The notes beneath the pieces were generated by a model that saw only the letters and a program-made list of their open reading frames with translations, ran no database searches and was not told the DNA's origin. Positions 25,360 through 37,934 of a DNA stretch of 64,000 nt are shown piece by piece. The stretch is from Pseudomonadota bacterium (GTDB taxonomy: Bacteria; Pseudomonadota; Gammaproteobacteria; QQUJ01): positions 290,254 to 354,253 of the forward strand of contig QQUJ01000017.1 in assembly GCA_008501635.1 (NCBI GenBank), in the 5' to 3' direction. A program made the position numbers and the translations under genes. Position 1 is the first letter of the stretch. Each line of letters begins with the position of its first letter.

Positions 25360-26676
25360 ATGGAACAACCCGTCCCATCACATTCCTCCAGTCGCTTGCC
25401 GATGCTGTTGTTCGTTGCCTGGCGAAACATCTGGCGCAGTCCGGTGCGCAGCATTCTTACCATTGCCGCGTTGGCCGGAGGGCTGACGATGGTGATCTTT
25501 TACGCGGCGATGATGGAGGGGATGATTCGACAGATGGTCCATCAGGCCACGGCGATCTCCATCGGCCATCTGCAGGTGCACCGCCAGGCCTATGTCGATG
25601 ATCAGGATATTTATGCCACCCTCCCCTGGTCCTATATGGATGAAATCGAGCAGGCATTTCCGCAGATCAGGGTGGCGCCCCGCCTGTATGCCTCCGGGTT
25701 GGCCAGTGCGGAAAATACATCGAACGGCGTTTTGATCAAAGCGGTCGATCCGCAGCGTGAAGCGGTGGTCACCAAGATGCTGGAACAGGTGCGTAGCGGC
25801 GAGCTTGATCTGGGGCTTGCCGAGAGTAGTGCAGAGGGGCTGCCCCGCTACAACCTGGTGATCGGTGCCCAGTTGGCAAAGAACATGAAGCTTGAGCCCG
25901 GCAGTGAACTGGTCCTGGTCACTCAAGCCATAGATGGCAGTATCGGCAACGCTCTCTACCGTGTTGCCGCGGTGCTGAAGCCCCTGGAGCCAAACTTCGA
26001 TCGCATGGGCGTGTTGATGTCGATCGAAGCCTATCAGCAGTTGATGTATCTGCAGGATGGTTTTCACGAACTGGTTGTCCGACTGGACGACATCACCCGT
26101 CTCCCTACCGTGCAGGCGGAACTCGACGATGCGTTGAAAAAACTGGTGAAACAGCAGCCTTTGGATGAACTCGGTGGTCTACCGCTGGTGCGTAACTGGC
26201 GTCAGCTAACACCGCTGGTGGCCGATATGCTGGAGTTGAGCAAAACCATCACGTTTTTTGTCGGTTTCATTGTCATCGCGTTGGCGTCGATGGGCATGCT
26301 CAACACCATGCTGATGGCGGTGCACGAGCGAACCCACGAATTCGGCATTTTGCTGGCGATCGGTATGAAACGTCGCTGGCTGTTGATAATGGTGATGCTG
26401 GAAGCCCTTTTTCTTGGCCTGGTTTCGGCCGTGGCGGGCGTGCTTCTGGGCGTGGGGGTTATCCGGCTGTTCGGCGAACGCGGTATCGACCTCAGCGGCA
26501 CCTTGCCCGACGGCTACGATTGGGGTGGCATCATCTTCGAACCCTATATGAAGCTTCATCTCGATCCCATGGATGTGCTGAATGGCTGCATCCTGATGAT
26601 TGGTATCACCCTGCTGGCGGCGTTGATTCCCGCTTGGCGCACCGTACGCCTCAGACCGGCGGAGGTGATGCGTTGA
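25360..26676 (+). CDS. MacB/LolC-type ABC transporter permease 1
   Basis: A 438-residue FtsX-superfamily permease. One N-terminal helix follows LLFVAWRNIWRSPVRSILTIAAL, a periplasmic domain spans about 60-270, and three C-terminal helices end with LIPAWRTVRLRPAEVMR. The conserved FtsX segment ERTHEFGILLAIGMKR lies between the first two C-terminal helices. This architecture drives substrate movement in the periplasm or outer leaflet (LolCE, MacB) rather than import. The next gene starts within its stop codon. Confidence 0.9.
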   Translation: MEQPVPSHSSSRLPMLLFVAWRNIWRSPVRSILTIAALAGGLTMVIFYAAMMEGMIRQMVHQATAISIGHLQVHRQAYVDDQDIYATLPWSYMDEIEQAFPQIRVAPRLYASGLASAENTSNGVLIKAVDPQREAVVTKMLEQVRSGELDLGLAESSAEGLPRYNLVIGAQLAKNMKLEPGSELVLVTQAIDGSIGNALYRVAAVLKPLEPNFDRMGVLMSIEAYQQLMYLQDGFHELVVRLDDITRLPTVQAELDDALKKLVKQQPLDELGGLPLVRNWRQLTPLVADMLELSKTITFFVGFIVIALASMGMLNTMLMAVHERTHEFGILLAIGMKRRWLLIMVMLEALFLGLVSAVAGVLLGVGVIRLFGERGIDLSGTLPDGYDWGGIIFEPYMKLHLDPMDVLNGCILMIGITLLAALIPAWRTVRLRPAEVMR

Positions 26677-27950
26677 AAACCCGACACAGCCGTCTGCCGG
26701 TCACCATGCTGGTGATGCTCTCCTGGCGCAATATCTGGCGCCACCGGCGGCGCACCCTGATTACCCTCAGCTCGATCGCCATCGGCTTTGCTTTGTCGGT
26801 GTTGATGATCGGTCTCAATGACGGTGCGCACAACTCGATGATCCGCAACGCCATCAAGCTCGGCGAGGGGCACTTGACGGTGCAGCCGCGCGGTTACCTC
26901 GAGGCCCCGGCCAACCACAAATACCTGGCCAACGGGCAGGCGTTGCTGACGCAGATCGATGCGCTCAATGTGGCGGGCAGCGTCGAGCCGCGTATCTCGC
27001 TGCAGGTGCTCGCCAGTACTCCCAGCAACTCGGTCGGCGCGGGGCTGGAAGGTTTGAGTCTGCGCGGCGACCAGCGTGTGAACATACTCAAGCCGCAGCT
27101 GGTGGAAGGGGAGTGGATCGAGCCAGGAGACTTGCGTGGCATCCTCATTGGCGATGGGATGGCGGGCAAACTCAAGGCCAAGGTTGGCAGTAAGGTGGTG
27201 CTGATGGCTGGCAAGCAGGGCGGCGACTCCCAGGCGCAGCTGGGTCGGGTGCGCGGCATATTCGATTCGAAGGTCGATGAGCTGGATGAATATCTGATTC
27301 TCAGCGATCTTCAGTTTGCCCAACGTTTTCTCGAGGGGGAGGGCGCCGATCCGGATCTGGCACCAGTCACCCGTTTTGCCCTGTTCCTCGACGACCCGGA
27401 TACCATGGCCGCTTGGAAAGCTGAATTGAAAAAGGCGCTGGAGAGCGAACGGGTGATCGTGCTGGATTGGCAGGAAATGATGCCCCAGCTCGTGCAATTC
27501 ATCATGGTCGACGACGCCGGAAACTATATCTTCCTGGTGCTGATACTGATCATGGTGGTATTCGGCATTCTCAATACCGTGCTGATGAGCGTGCTCGAGC
27601 GTACACGGGAATTCGGTCTGTTGCGCGCGCTCGGCATGAGTCGCAACCACCTGCTGTTGCTGGTGTTCTGCGAGTCGCTACTGCTGAGCGTGTTGGCCGT
27701 AGGCATCGGTTGGGTCGTCGCGGGCGCCACCCACTCATGGTTTGCACACAACGGTATTGACATGGCCGCATTGTTGGGGGGCAGCACGGAGATGATGGGC
27801 ACCTTTATGGACCCGGTTGTCTACACCGAACTCTCAGCCGATCGTGTGTTTCAGCTTACGCTGCTGATTTTCAGCGCGACCCTGGGTAGCGGTATCTATC
27901 CCGCGATCAAGGCTTCGCGGGTGACGCCGGTCGAGGCACTGCGTACATGA
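26673..27950 (+). CDS. MacB/LolC-type ABC transporter permease 2
   Basis: A 425-residue FtsX-type permease, paralogous to the previous gene: WRNIWRHRRRTLITLSSIAIG at the N-terminus, a periplasmic domain, ERTREFGLLRALGMSR, and a C-terminal YPAIKASRVTPVEALRT. I start it at TTG 26673-26675, which overlaps the preceding TGA and has GGAGG seven bases before it; ATG 26707 is the alternative. Two different permeases suggest a LolCE-like heterodimer. Confidence 0.88.
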   Translation: MKTRHSRLPVTMLVMLSWRNIWRHRRRTLITLSSIAIGFALSVLMIGLNDGAHNSMIRNAIKLGEGHLTVQPRGYLEAPANHKYLANGQALLTQIDALNVAGSVEPRISLQVLASTPSNSVGAGLEGLSLRGDQRVNILKPQLVEGEWIEPGDLRGILIGDGMAGKLKAKVGSKVVLMAGKQGGDSQAQLGRVRGIFDSKVDELDEYLILSDLQFAQRFLEGEGADPDLAPVTRFALFLDDPDTMAAWKAELKKALESERVIVLDWQEMMPQLVQFIMVDDAGNYIFLVLILIMVVFGILNTVLMSVLERTREFGLLRALGMSRNHLLLLVFCESLLLSVLAVGIGWVVAGATHSWFAHNGIDMAALLGGSTEMMGTFMDPVVYTELSADRVFQLTLLIFSATLGSGIYPAIKASRVTPVEALRT

Positions 27951-27990
27951 AATTGTTCCGCAACGCAAACCCACAGTCTGGAAAAACGAC

Positions 27991-28701
27991 ATGGCACTGC
28001 TGACACTCAAGGGTATCGACAAGATTTATTATCAGGGCGAGTTGGAGGTGCAGGCCTTGCAGGGCATCGACTTGGTGGTGGAAGAAGGCGAGTTTGCCGC
28101 GCTCGTCGGACCGTCCGGTTCGGGCAAGACCACTCTTCTGAACATCATCGGCGGCCTGGATGCGGCCACCCGCGGTAGTATCCAGTTGAACGGTACCGGG
28201 ATCACTTCGCTGAAGGAGGCGGACTTGTCGGACTTTCGTCTGTTTCAGTTGGGTTTCGTATTTCAGGCCTACAACTTGGTGCCGGTATTGAGCGCGCTGG
28301 AGAATGTTGAGCTGGTGATGGTACTGCAGGGGCGTAGCGTCGGCGAACGCCGGGAGCGGGCGGAGCACTATCTGACCCTGGTGGGGCTGGAAAAAGTAAT
28401 GCACCGTCGGCCCGCGGCGCTGAGTGGCGGTCAGCAGCAACGCGTTGCCGTGGCCCGCGCCCTGGCGGCCGGGCCGCGATTGGTGCTGGCTGACGAACCC
28501 ACCGCCAACCTCGATTCAGAAAACGCCACGGCATTACTCGATATCATGCATCGTCTCTCCCACGAAGAGAAAACCACCTTCATCTTCTCCACCCACGATG
28601 TGCGTGTCATGGAGCGGGCCGAGAGGATAATCACACTGCGCGACGGAAAGATCGTCAGTGACGAACGAGTCGAACGTCATCGTCAAAACGGTACCCATTA
28701 G
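27991..28701 (+). CDS. LolD/MacB-type ABC ATPase
   Basis: A 236-residue ATPase of the LolD/FtsE/MacB branch: Walker A GPSGSGKTT (40-48), GFVFQAYNLVPVLSALENVEL, signature [15 protein letters not shown] (about 143-157) and Walker B VLADEPTANLDSE. It powers the two permeases just upstream. The 3' end overlaps the next gene by 44 bases in another frame, indicating tight coupling. Confidence 0.92.
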   Translation: MALLTLKGIDKIYYQGELEVQALQGIDLVVEEGEFAALVGPSGSGKTTLLNIIGGLDAATRGSIQLNGTGITSLKEADLSDFRLFQLGFVFQAYNLVPVLSALENVELVMVLQGRSVGERRERAEHYLTLVGLEKVMHRRPAALSGGQQQRVAVARALAAGPRLVLADEPTANLDSENATALLDIMHRLSHEEKTTFIFSTHDVRVMERAERIITLRDGKIVSDERVERHRQNGTH

Positions 28702-29905
28702 CCTCTGCCTGATAGCGGCGGCGCTGCTGCCGCTGTCCGCCGTGCAATCGACAGAACTGACAGGACGGGTTTCCGTGCTCGGAACAACGGCGTCGGCCGA
28801 GCCGGGCGATGCTGGCTATGAAGGTGCGGACAATGACACATTCACCGCAGATCAGCAGAGTTTGCGTCTGATGCTTGACGATTCCCGGGGTCGTGGTGAG
28901 TGGTCGGTTCATCTGAAAATGGTGCGGCAGCACCTAAGCGGCTTTCCCGCCGGTGCGCATCATTCCAGTGACCTGTTTCGATATCGTGATCTGGCCGACG
29001 ATTGGCAGCAAGAGAGCAGCGGCGATAGTTCCACGCGCGCGGGTTTTGAGTTTGATCGGGCCGCCTACAAACGCCGTTTCGACCGTTTTACGGTTACGCT
29101 GGGCCGCCAACCCATCGACTGGGGAAGCGGGCGTTTTTGGCAGCCCCTCAACGTATTCGGTGCTTTCGCTGCTACCGACTTGGACACCGATTTCAAACCA
29201 GGGATCGACTCGTTGGTGCTGGACTGGTATCCCTCCGCCTTCTCGTCACTGACGGCAGTTCATGCCTGGGCCCCCAAGGACAACACCGCCATTGAGAACA
29301 GTTCAGTTCTGCATTATCGACGCCAGGTCGGAGAGCGGGTTGATATGTCGTTGGTTGCCGGGCAGGTGATTGGCAATGACGTAGCCGGAATGTCTCTCGA
29401 AGGTGATTGGGCCGGTATGGGTTGGCGTGTCGAGTGGTTACATACCCATTTGCAACAGCCGGATGAAAGTACCGACTTCTGGATTGCAGGGATTGACTAT
29501 CAGTTCGAAAATGGAACGTTGATCGCCGTCGAGTGGTATGACAATGGTCGCGGTGCGACACAAGAAGCATCACTGCCGGTTTCGCCCACCGATTTATTGG
29601 TGACCTACGGGCTCCAGCAGCACTTGGTGCGAAGAGTGCTGGGTATTGCAGTTGAAAAAGACATCACGCCATTGCTGCACGGCGGCTACACGTTGCTGAT
29701 CAGTCCGCTGAACGGTGCGGATGGGCACGCAGCGACATCAGTTCTCCACCAGTTCAATCTGTCCTACTCGGTCAGCAATGAGTCTGATCTCCTGCTGTCA
29801 CTGCAGTTTGCCAACGGGCCGGGTTTGAATCAAATGGGCGAATCACAATCGGAATTCGGTCACTTGCCGATGAGCCTGACCGTACGACTACGTTTCTATT
29901 TCTGA
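28658..29905 (+). CDS. Putative outer-membrane beta-barrel protein of the ABC operon
   Basis: A 415-residue secreted protein, starting at GTG 28658 inside the ATPase gene. A signal segment (ISLCLIAAALLPLSAVQS) precedes a long stretch of alternating polar and hydrophobic strands. The C-terminal strand is PMSLTVRLRFYF, with the terminal phenylalanine recognised by the BAM machinery. RQPIDWGSGRFWQPLNVF resembles segments seen in uncharacterised barrels beside transporters. Its operon position suggests it is the outer-membrane end or the cargo acceptor of the ABC system; substrate unknown. Confidence 0.72.
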   Translation: MTNESNVIVKTVPISLCLIAAALLPLSAVQSTELTGRVSVLGTTASAEPGDAGYEGADNDTFTADQQSLRLMLDDSRGRGEWSVHLKMVRQHLSGFPAGAHHSSDLFRYRDLADDWQQESSGDSSTRAGFEFDRAAYKRRFDRFTVTLGRQPIDWGSGRFWQPLNVFGAFAATDLDTDFKPGIDSLVLDWYPSAFSSLTAVHAWAPKDNTAIENSSVLHYRRQVGERVDMSLVAGQVIGNDVAGMSLEGDWAGMGWRVEWLHTHLQQPDESTDFWIAGIDYQFENGTLIAVEWYDNGRGATQEASLPVSPTDLLVTYGLQQHLVRRVLGIAVEKDITPLLHGGYTLLISPLNGADGHAATSVLHQFNLSYSVSNESDLLLSLQFANGPGLNQMGESQSEFGHLPMSLTVRLRFYF

Positions 29906-29907
29906 AC

Positions 29908-29975
29908 CTTCGGGCCTACCCAGCGCGCCTCTGGGGTACAATACAGCACGCGGGGGATTCTGAGATAGGTTCTAG
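29908..29975. repeat. Solo copy of the MITE-end repeat
   Basis: Sixty-eight bases, from CCTTCGGGCCTACCCAG to GATAGGTTCTAG, match the right-hand part of the 268-bp element at 47695-47962. Only one end is present. It begins 3 bases after the beta-barrel gene's stop codon and may have been left by deletion or act as a REP. Confidence 0.7.
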
Positions 29976-30117
29976 TATCAATGGCTTTCGCCTCGGTCAC
30001 GCGAAGAAGATCTCTCACCATCCGGCGCGGAGGATTGAAGGTGATCGGTATGATCTGCAGTGGCGTGTGGCCTGGCGTTTCAGCCTATGTAGCCAAAGCT
30101 CTATCACGATCGAGTAC

Positions 30118-30642
30118 CTACAATGACGCCGCCGCCCGCGCCGCCTGATCGTAAAGCCCCGACAGCGTCCGCAACACCTTGGCCAATTCGCCGATCTCTT
30201 TATTGCCGATGCCGAGTACTTCGAGACTGGCAATCAGACACTGCTCGCGCACATCGCGATAACGCATGCACAACTCCGCACCCTTGGGAGTGGTGGAGTA
30301 GAAGATCTCCTTTCCCCGCCGGTCGCCTTGAACCAGCTCCATCTTCATCAGTTTGCGCAGCGAGTAGGAGACGGTGTGGTTGTCCTCGACGTTCAGTGCA
30401 AAACAGATATCGGCGAGGCGTTTGGCGCGTTCGCGATGGTTGACGTTGTGCAGCACCAGGATGTCCTGGGCGCCGAGCCCTTTTTCGCCGGCGACCGCCA
30501 TGCAGTGGAGCATCCAGCGCTGGAAGGCGTTGTTGGCGATGATCAGACCGTACTCGAACTCGCTCAACTCGGCGCTGCGTTCAGAGACGAGATGCGCGGA
30601 GGAGACGATGCGCGGTGCCTGCGGTTTTTTCGGTGAGGTCAT
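30118..30642 (-). CDS. Winged-helix (MarR-like) transcriptional regulator
   Basis: A 174-residue winged-helix protein: LGAQDILVLHNVNHRERAKRLADICFALNVEDNHTVSYSLRKL (about 56-98) reads as the helix-turn-helix, and VQGDRRGKEIFYSTTPKGAELC as the wing. It is of MarR-like build but lacks the usual MarR family hallmarks, so it is a divergent relative. It lies downstream of the oxoprolinase/TRAP genes on the same strand and may regulate them. Its last 13 codons are duplicated in the scar at 24243. Confidence 0.78.
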   Translation of the reverse strand: MTSPKKPQAPRIVSSAHLVSERSAELSEFEYGLIIANNAFQRWMLHCMAVAGEKGLGAQDILVLHNVNHRERAKRLADICFALNVEDNHTVSYSLRKLMKMELVQGDRRGKEIFYSTTPKGAELCMRYRDVREQCLIASLEVLGIGNKEIGELAKVLRTLSGLYDQAARAAASL

Positions 30643-30992
30643 GGTGGTTTCCGAAACGGTGTTGGAAAGTGGTTTGTCTATGGGCGTCTGGCGGCGAAAT
30701 TTATGTCACCGTAGTTGTCGGCGCCTTAACTTGCTCCACACGAGCTTCTCTTCGTCAGTTTGATACTTGCGCAAATAATTGGCGCGTGCATTCCGCTGCA
30801 CTGCAAGCCTCCCTATTTTGATGGATTTTGCCCTCACTCCAACCGCTCTCGACTCGAGTTCCAAAATTCGTTCTATCTCCTACATCCATGGGGTCGTCCC
30901 ACGGGGCGAAGGGTTTACCCAAGAGCGCTGCAGATAGCTTGGAGACAGATTCCCTCTCACTGTGGGAGAGGGCTGGGGTGAGGGTTGCATCT
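30643..30992. other. Gap between the oxoprolinase gene and the regulator
   Basis: About 350 bases without a convincing gene. Near 30955-30990 is a CTCACTGTGGGAGAGGGC-type intergenic repeat of the same kind seen at 9085-9175 and 36665-36750. The rest probably holds the promoter of the regulator (minus strand), but I see no clear -35/-10 pair. Confidence 0.35.
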
Positions 30993-34607
<3,615 letters not shown>

Positions 34608-34625
34608 GAACAACTCCTAGGGTCC

Positions 34626-34800
34626 GTAGGAGCGGCGGAAGCCGCGAAGGGGTGTCTTGAACAGCTCTCAACGCAAAGACGCCAAGACGCGAAGGACGGA
34701 TTGTTCAAAATAAAACAGAACGCTTTCTCTTTGCGTCCTTGGCGCCTTTGCGTCTTTGTGTTGAAAGAAATCAAACAGTTCGCGGCTTCCGCCGCTCCTG
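34626..34800. repeat. Composite inverted-repeat element, second copy
   Basis: The same nested structure as 8077-8231: outer arms GTAGGAGCGGCGGAAGCCGC and its near reverse complement at 34781-34798, inner arms built on ACGCCAAGACGCGAAGGAC and its complement. It sits between dctM and the oxoprolinase gene. Confidence 0.75.
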
Positions 34801-34828
34801 CAATCGCGCCTGCGGTGATCATCCTGAA

Positions 34829-36133
34829 TCAACCCCGCGTCATCTGCTGCGGGAGATAGGTGACGATCCCGGGAAACCAGGTCACCAGCACCACCGCCGC
34901 CAGCAGCAGGAAAAAGAACGGCAACGCGGCGCGGGCGATGTAGAGGATGTTGCGCCCGGTCAGCCCCTGGATGACGAACAGGTTGAAACCCACCGGCGGG
35001 GTGATCTGCGACATCTCCACCACCAGCACCAGATAGACGCCGAACCAGAGCAGGTCGATCCCTGCCTGTTCCACGATGGGCAGAATCACCGAAGTGGTCA
35101 GCACCACCACCGAGATGCCGTCGAGAAAGCAGCCCAGCAGGACGAAGAAAAGGGTCAACACCACCAGCAGTCCGGTGGCCGAAAGACCCATGGCGCCGAT
35201 GTACTCGGCCAGCGCGCGCGGGATGCCGGTAAAGCCCATGGCGATGGTGAGAAAGGCGGCGCCGGCCAGAATAAAGGCGATCATGCACGAGGTGCGGGTG
35301 GCGCCCATCAGGCTCTCGTTGAAGGTCTGCCAGGTGAGCGAGCCGGTGGTGATCGAGAGGAACAGGGCGCCGACCACGCCGAGCACGGCGGCCTCGGTGG
35401 CGGTGGCGAATCCGCCGTAGATCGAGCCGAGTACGAAGATGATCAGCCCCAGGACCGGGAACAGGCGCCGCGCCGCGTAGAGCTTCTGTCCCCAACTCAC
35501 CGCCGGGTCGCGCGCGGGCACGCGCCGGGGATTGAGCAGTGCCCAGGCCACGGTAAAGCCCATGAACAGCACTACCAGCAGCAGACCGGGCAGTGCGCCG
35601 GCGATGAACAGCCGGCCGATGGAGAGCTGCGCCGAGACGCCATAGACGATCAGGATCAGCGAGGGCGGAATCAGCAGACCCAGGGTGCCCGAGCCGGCCA
35701 GGGTGCCTATCGACATCGGTTCGTCGTAGCGGCGTTGCTTGAGCTCCGGCAGCGTCATGCGCCCGATGGTGGCGGCGGTGGCGGCGGATGAGCCGGAGAC
35801 GGCGGCGAAGATCCCGCAGCCGAGGATATTGACGTGCAGCAAACGGCCCGGCAGCGCACCGAGCCACGGCGAGAGGCCGCGAAACAGATCCTCCGACAAT
35901 CGTGTGCGGAACAGGATTTCGCCCATCCAGATAAACAGCGGCAGCGCGGTGAGCGTCCACGACGAACTCGATCCCCAGGTGGTGGTGGCCATGATCTGGC
36001 CGACGGCGTCGTTGCCGTTCAGCACCATACCGACGAACGCCACGCCGAAAAGTGCCACCGCCACCCACAGACCCATGCCCAACAGGCCGAAGAGCGCGAC
36101 GGTGAGGATCAGGATGAGGGTGAGTTGATCCAC
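34829..36133 (-). CDS. dctM: TRAP transporter large permease (DctM-like)
   Basis: A 434-residue membrane protein with about 12 hydrophobic segments, the large subunit of a tripartite ATP-independent periplasmic transporter. Markers are SGSSAATAATIGRMTLPELKQRRYD (about 120-145) and GTLGLLIPPSLILIVYG, with ITPPVGFNLFVIQG near the C-terminus. It starts at GTG, overlapping the dctQ stop by one base. With DctQ and DctP it imports an organic anion driven by an ion gradient. Confidence 0.92.
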   Translation of the reverse strand: MDQLTLILILTVALFGLLGMGLWVAVALFGVAFVGMVLNGNDAVGQIMATTTWGSSSSWTLTALPLFIWMGEILFRTRLSEDLFRGLSPWLGALPGRLLHVNILGCGIFAAVSGSSAATAATIGRMTLPELKQRRYDEPMSIGTLAGSGTLGLLIPPSLILIVYGVSAQLSIGRLFIAGALPGLLLVVLFMGFTVAWALLNPRRVPARDPAVSWGQKLYAARRLFPVLGLIIFVLGSIYGGFATATEAAVLGVVGALFLSITTGSLTWQTFNESLMGATRTSCMIAFILAGAAFLTIAMGFTGIPRALAEYIGAMGLSATGLLVVLTLFFVLLGCFLDGISVVVLTTSVILPIVEQAGIDLLWFGVYLVLVVEMSQITPPVGFNLFVIQGLTGRNILYIARAALPFFFLLLAAVVLVTWFPGIVTYLPQQMTRG

Positions 36134-36657
36134 TAGTCTGCATCCGCGGTCACGGCGATGTTTTCCTGCTGCAGGTACGTGGGCTCCTGGCCGCGCAGCA
36201 GGCAGACCAGTTCATCGAGCAACGCGATGGCGAAGATCACCAGACCCAGCGCCATGGGCGTCTGCGGGATCCAGATCGGTACCGCGACATAGCCGCTGGA
36301 GACCTCTTCAAATGCGTAGGACTCGACCACCAGCCCGATGCACGACCAGGCGGCGTAGAGCGTGAGCGCCAGCGCAACGGCGAGGGTGGTGATCTCGATG
36401 GCGCGCCGCGCGCTGGGCGACCAGTGGTGCAGGAGCAGGGTGACGCGGATGTGGCCGCCGGCGCGCAGCGTATACGCGAGTGCCAGAAAACTGGAGGCGG
36501 CAAGAAAAAAGCCGGAAAAATCCTCGGTGGAGGGGACGACCACACCGAACCAGCGGCCGATGACCTGCGCCAGAATCAGCAGCGCGATGGCCACCAGAAA
36601 GAGCGCGGCGAGCACGCCGGCACCGAGGTAGAGACGGTCGAGAAGTTGGCGGAGCAT
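36133..36657 (-). CDS. dctQ: TRAP transporter small permease (DctQ-like)
   Basis: A 174-residue protein with four hydrophobic helices, typical of DctQ: LILAQVIGRWFGVVVPSTEDFSGFFL and AYTLRAGGHIRVTLLL. It is directly coupled to dctM. A repeat of the CCCCTCTCCCC type precedes it at 36665-36750. Confidence 0.88.
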   Translation of the reverse strand: MLRQLLDRLYLGAGVLAALFLVAIALLILAQVIGRWFGVVVPSTEDFSGFFLAASSFLALAYTLRAGGHIRVTLLLHHWSPSARRAIEITTLAVALALTLYAAWSCIGLVVESYAFEEVSSGYVAVPIWIPQTPMALGLVIFAIALLDELVCLLRGQEPTYLQQENIAVTADAD

Positions 36658-36770
36658 GTGGGTTGTGTTTCCCAGCCCCTCTCCCCAACCCCTCTCCCGC
36701 GAGGGGAGAGGGGCTTTCGCTCACCCTTGGCGGGAGAGGTACCGAGGGAGAGGGGGAAGGTAACAGCCTC

Positions 36771-37745
36771 TTACTGCACCGCCTTGAGGATGGTCATCCC
36801 CTGATCGCCGGCCTCCTTGGCCCACTCTTCGCTCATGGTCTTGCCGATGGCGCGCAGTTCACCCTTGAACTGCGGGGTAGGCACGGCGATCTGCATACCC
36901 TTTTCGCCGAGAGTCCGGGTCTTCTCCATGGTCTCGGCGCGGGCCATCTCCCAGCCACGGGCTTCGGCCTTGGCGGCGGCGGCGGTCACGGCCTGCTGCT
37001 GCTCCTGGGGCAGGCGTTTGAAGGAACGGGCGTTGACGATCACCATGTTCTTGGGAATCCACGCCTGGGTATCGGTGTAGTGGTTGACGAAATCCCACGC
37101 CTGGCTGCTGACGCCAGTGGTGGGCGAGGTGACCATCGCCTCGATGATGCCGGTGCTGAAGGCCTGCGGGATTTCGGGTGTCTGCACCGTGGTCGGCGCC
37201 GCCTCGAGCAGTGCTGCCAGGCGCGAGGTGGTGGGGCTGTAGGCGCGCATCTTCAGGCCCTTGAAATCGGCCACTGAACTGACCGGATTCTTGGTGTAGA
37301 AGCCCTGTGGCGGCCACGGTACGGCGTAGAGCAGCATCAGGCCGTCTTTAGTCAGCCGCTCTTCCACGACCGGGCGCGAGGCGTCCCACAGCTTTTGCGC
37401 GGATTCGAAGTCGCTGGCCAGGAAGGGGATGTTGTCGACCTTGAAGATCGGGTCATCGTTGCCCAGCAGGCCCATGAACAGCTCGCCGATGGGCACCTGA
37501 CCCGAGCGCACGGCGCGATGGATCTCCGGGTGCTTGAACAGCGAGGCGCCGGAGTGGACGACGATGTCGAGTTCGCCGTTGGTCGCTGCCTTCACATCCG
37601 CGGCGAACTGGCGCACGTTCTGGGTGTGGTGTACGCCATCGGCGTAGGGGGTGGGCATATCCCACTTGGTGGCGGCCAGGGTGGGGGTGCTGATCAGTCC
37701 GAATGCGATTGCGCTGCACGCCAGCGCGCGGTTGATGCCTTTCAT
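36771..37745 (-). CDS. dctP: TRAP transporter periplasmic binding protein (DctP-like)
   Basis: A 324-residue solute receptor, starting at ATG 37743-37745 with GAGGAGG just upstream; an additional 25-codon extension upstream is not credible. A signal peptide (ACSAIAFGLISTPTLAA) is followed by KWDMPTPYADGVHHTQNVRQFAADV. Family features include FKGLKMRAYSPTTSRLAALLEAAPTTVQTPEI and the substrate-contacting arginine in KMRAYS. A small carboxylate is the likely ligand; pyroglutamate is a reasonable guess from the downstream oxoprolinase. Confidence 0.88.
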   Translation of the reverse strand: MKGINRALACSAIAFGLISTPTLAATKWDMPTPYADGVHHTQNVRQFAADVKAATNGELDIVVHSGASLFKHPEIHRAVRSGQVPIGELFMGLLGNDDPIFKVDNIPFLASDFESAQKLWDASRPVVEERLTKDGLMLLYAVPWPPQGFYTKNPVSSVADFKGLKMRAYSPTTSRLAALLEAAPTTVQTPEIPQAFSTGIIEAMVTSPTTGVSSQAWDFVNHYTDTQAWIPKNMVIVNARSFKRLPQEQQQAVTAAAAKAEARGWEMARAETMEKTRTLGEKGMQIAVPTPQFKGELRAIGKTMSEEWAKEAGDQGMTILKAVQ

Positions 37746-37862
37746 CTCTCTCCTCCTCGGTATGGGCGCTCTGACTGGCGCCCGGCGTGTGACCCTTGGC
37801 AGGGATCGTCCGGCCGGCATGAGTTGTGGTTATCCGCCGGGCGGTACGAGGATGAGTTCAGC

Positions 37863-37887
37863 ATACGTTGACGATTTGTCAACGTAT
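37863..37887. promoter_or_regulatory. Perfect 10-bp-arm palindromic operator upstream of dctP
   Basis: ATACGTTGAC (37863-37872) and GTCAACGTAT (37878-37887) are exact reverse complements around GATTT. The site lies about 120 bases before the dctP start. The symmetry and AT-rich character suggest a dimeric regulator, of GntR type perhaps or the winged-helix protein at 30118. Confidence 0.6.
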
Positions 37888-37934
37888 TGTCATTGAATTA
37901 CCGAGGAACGGTTCGCCGGGCGAACGTTGCAACC

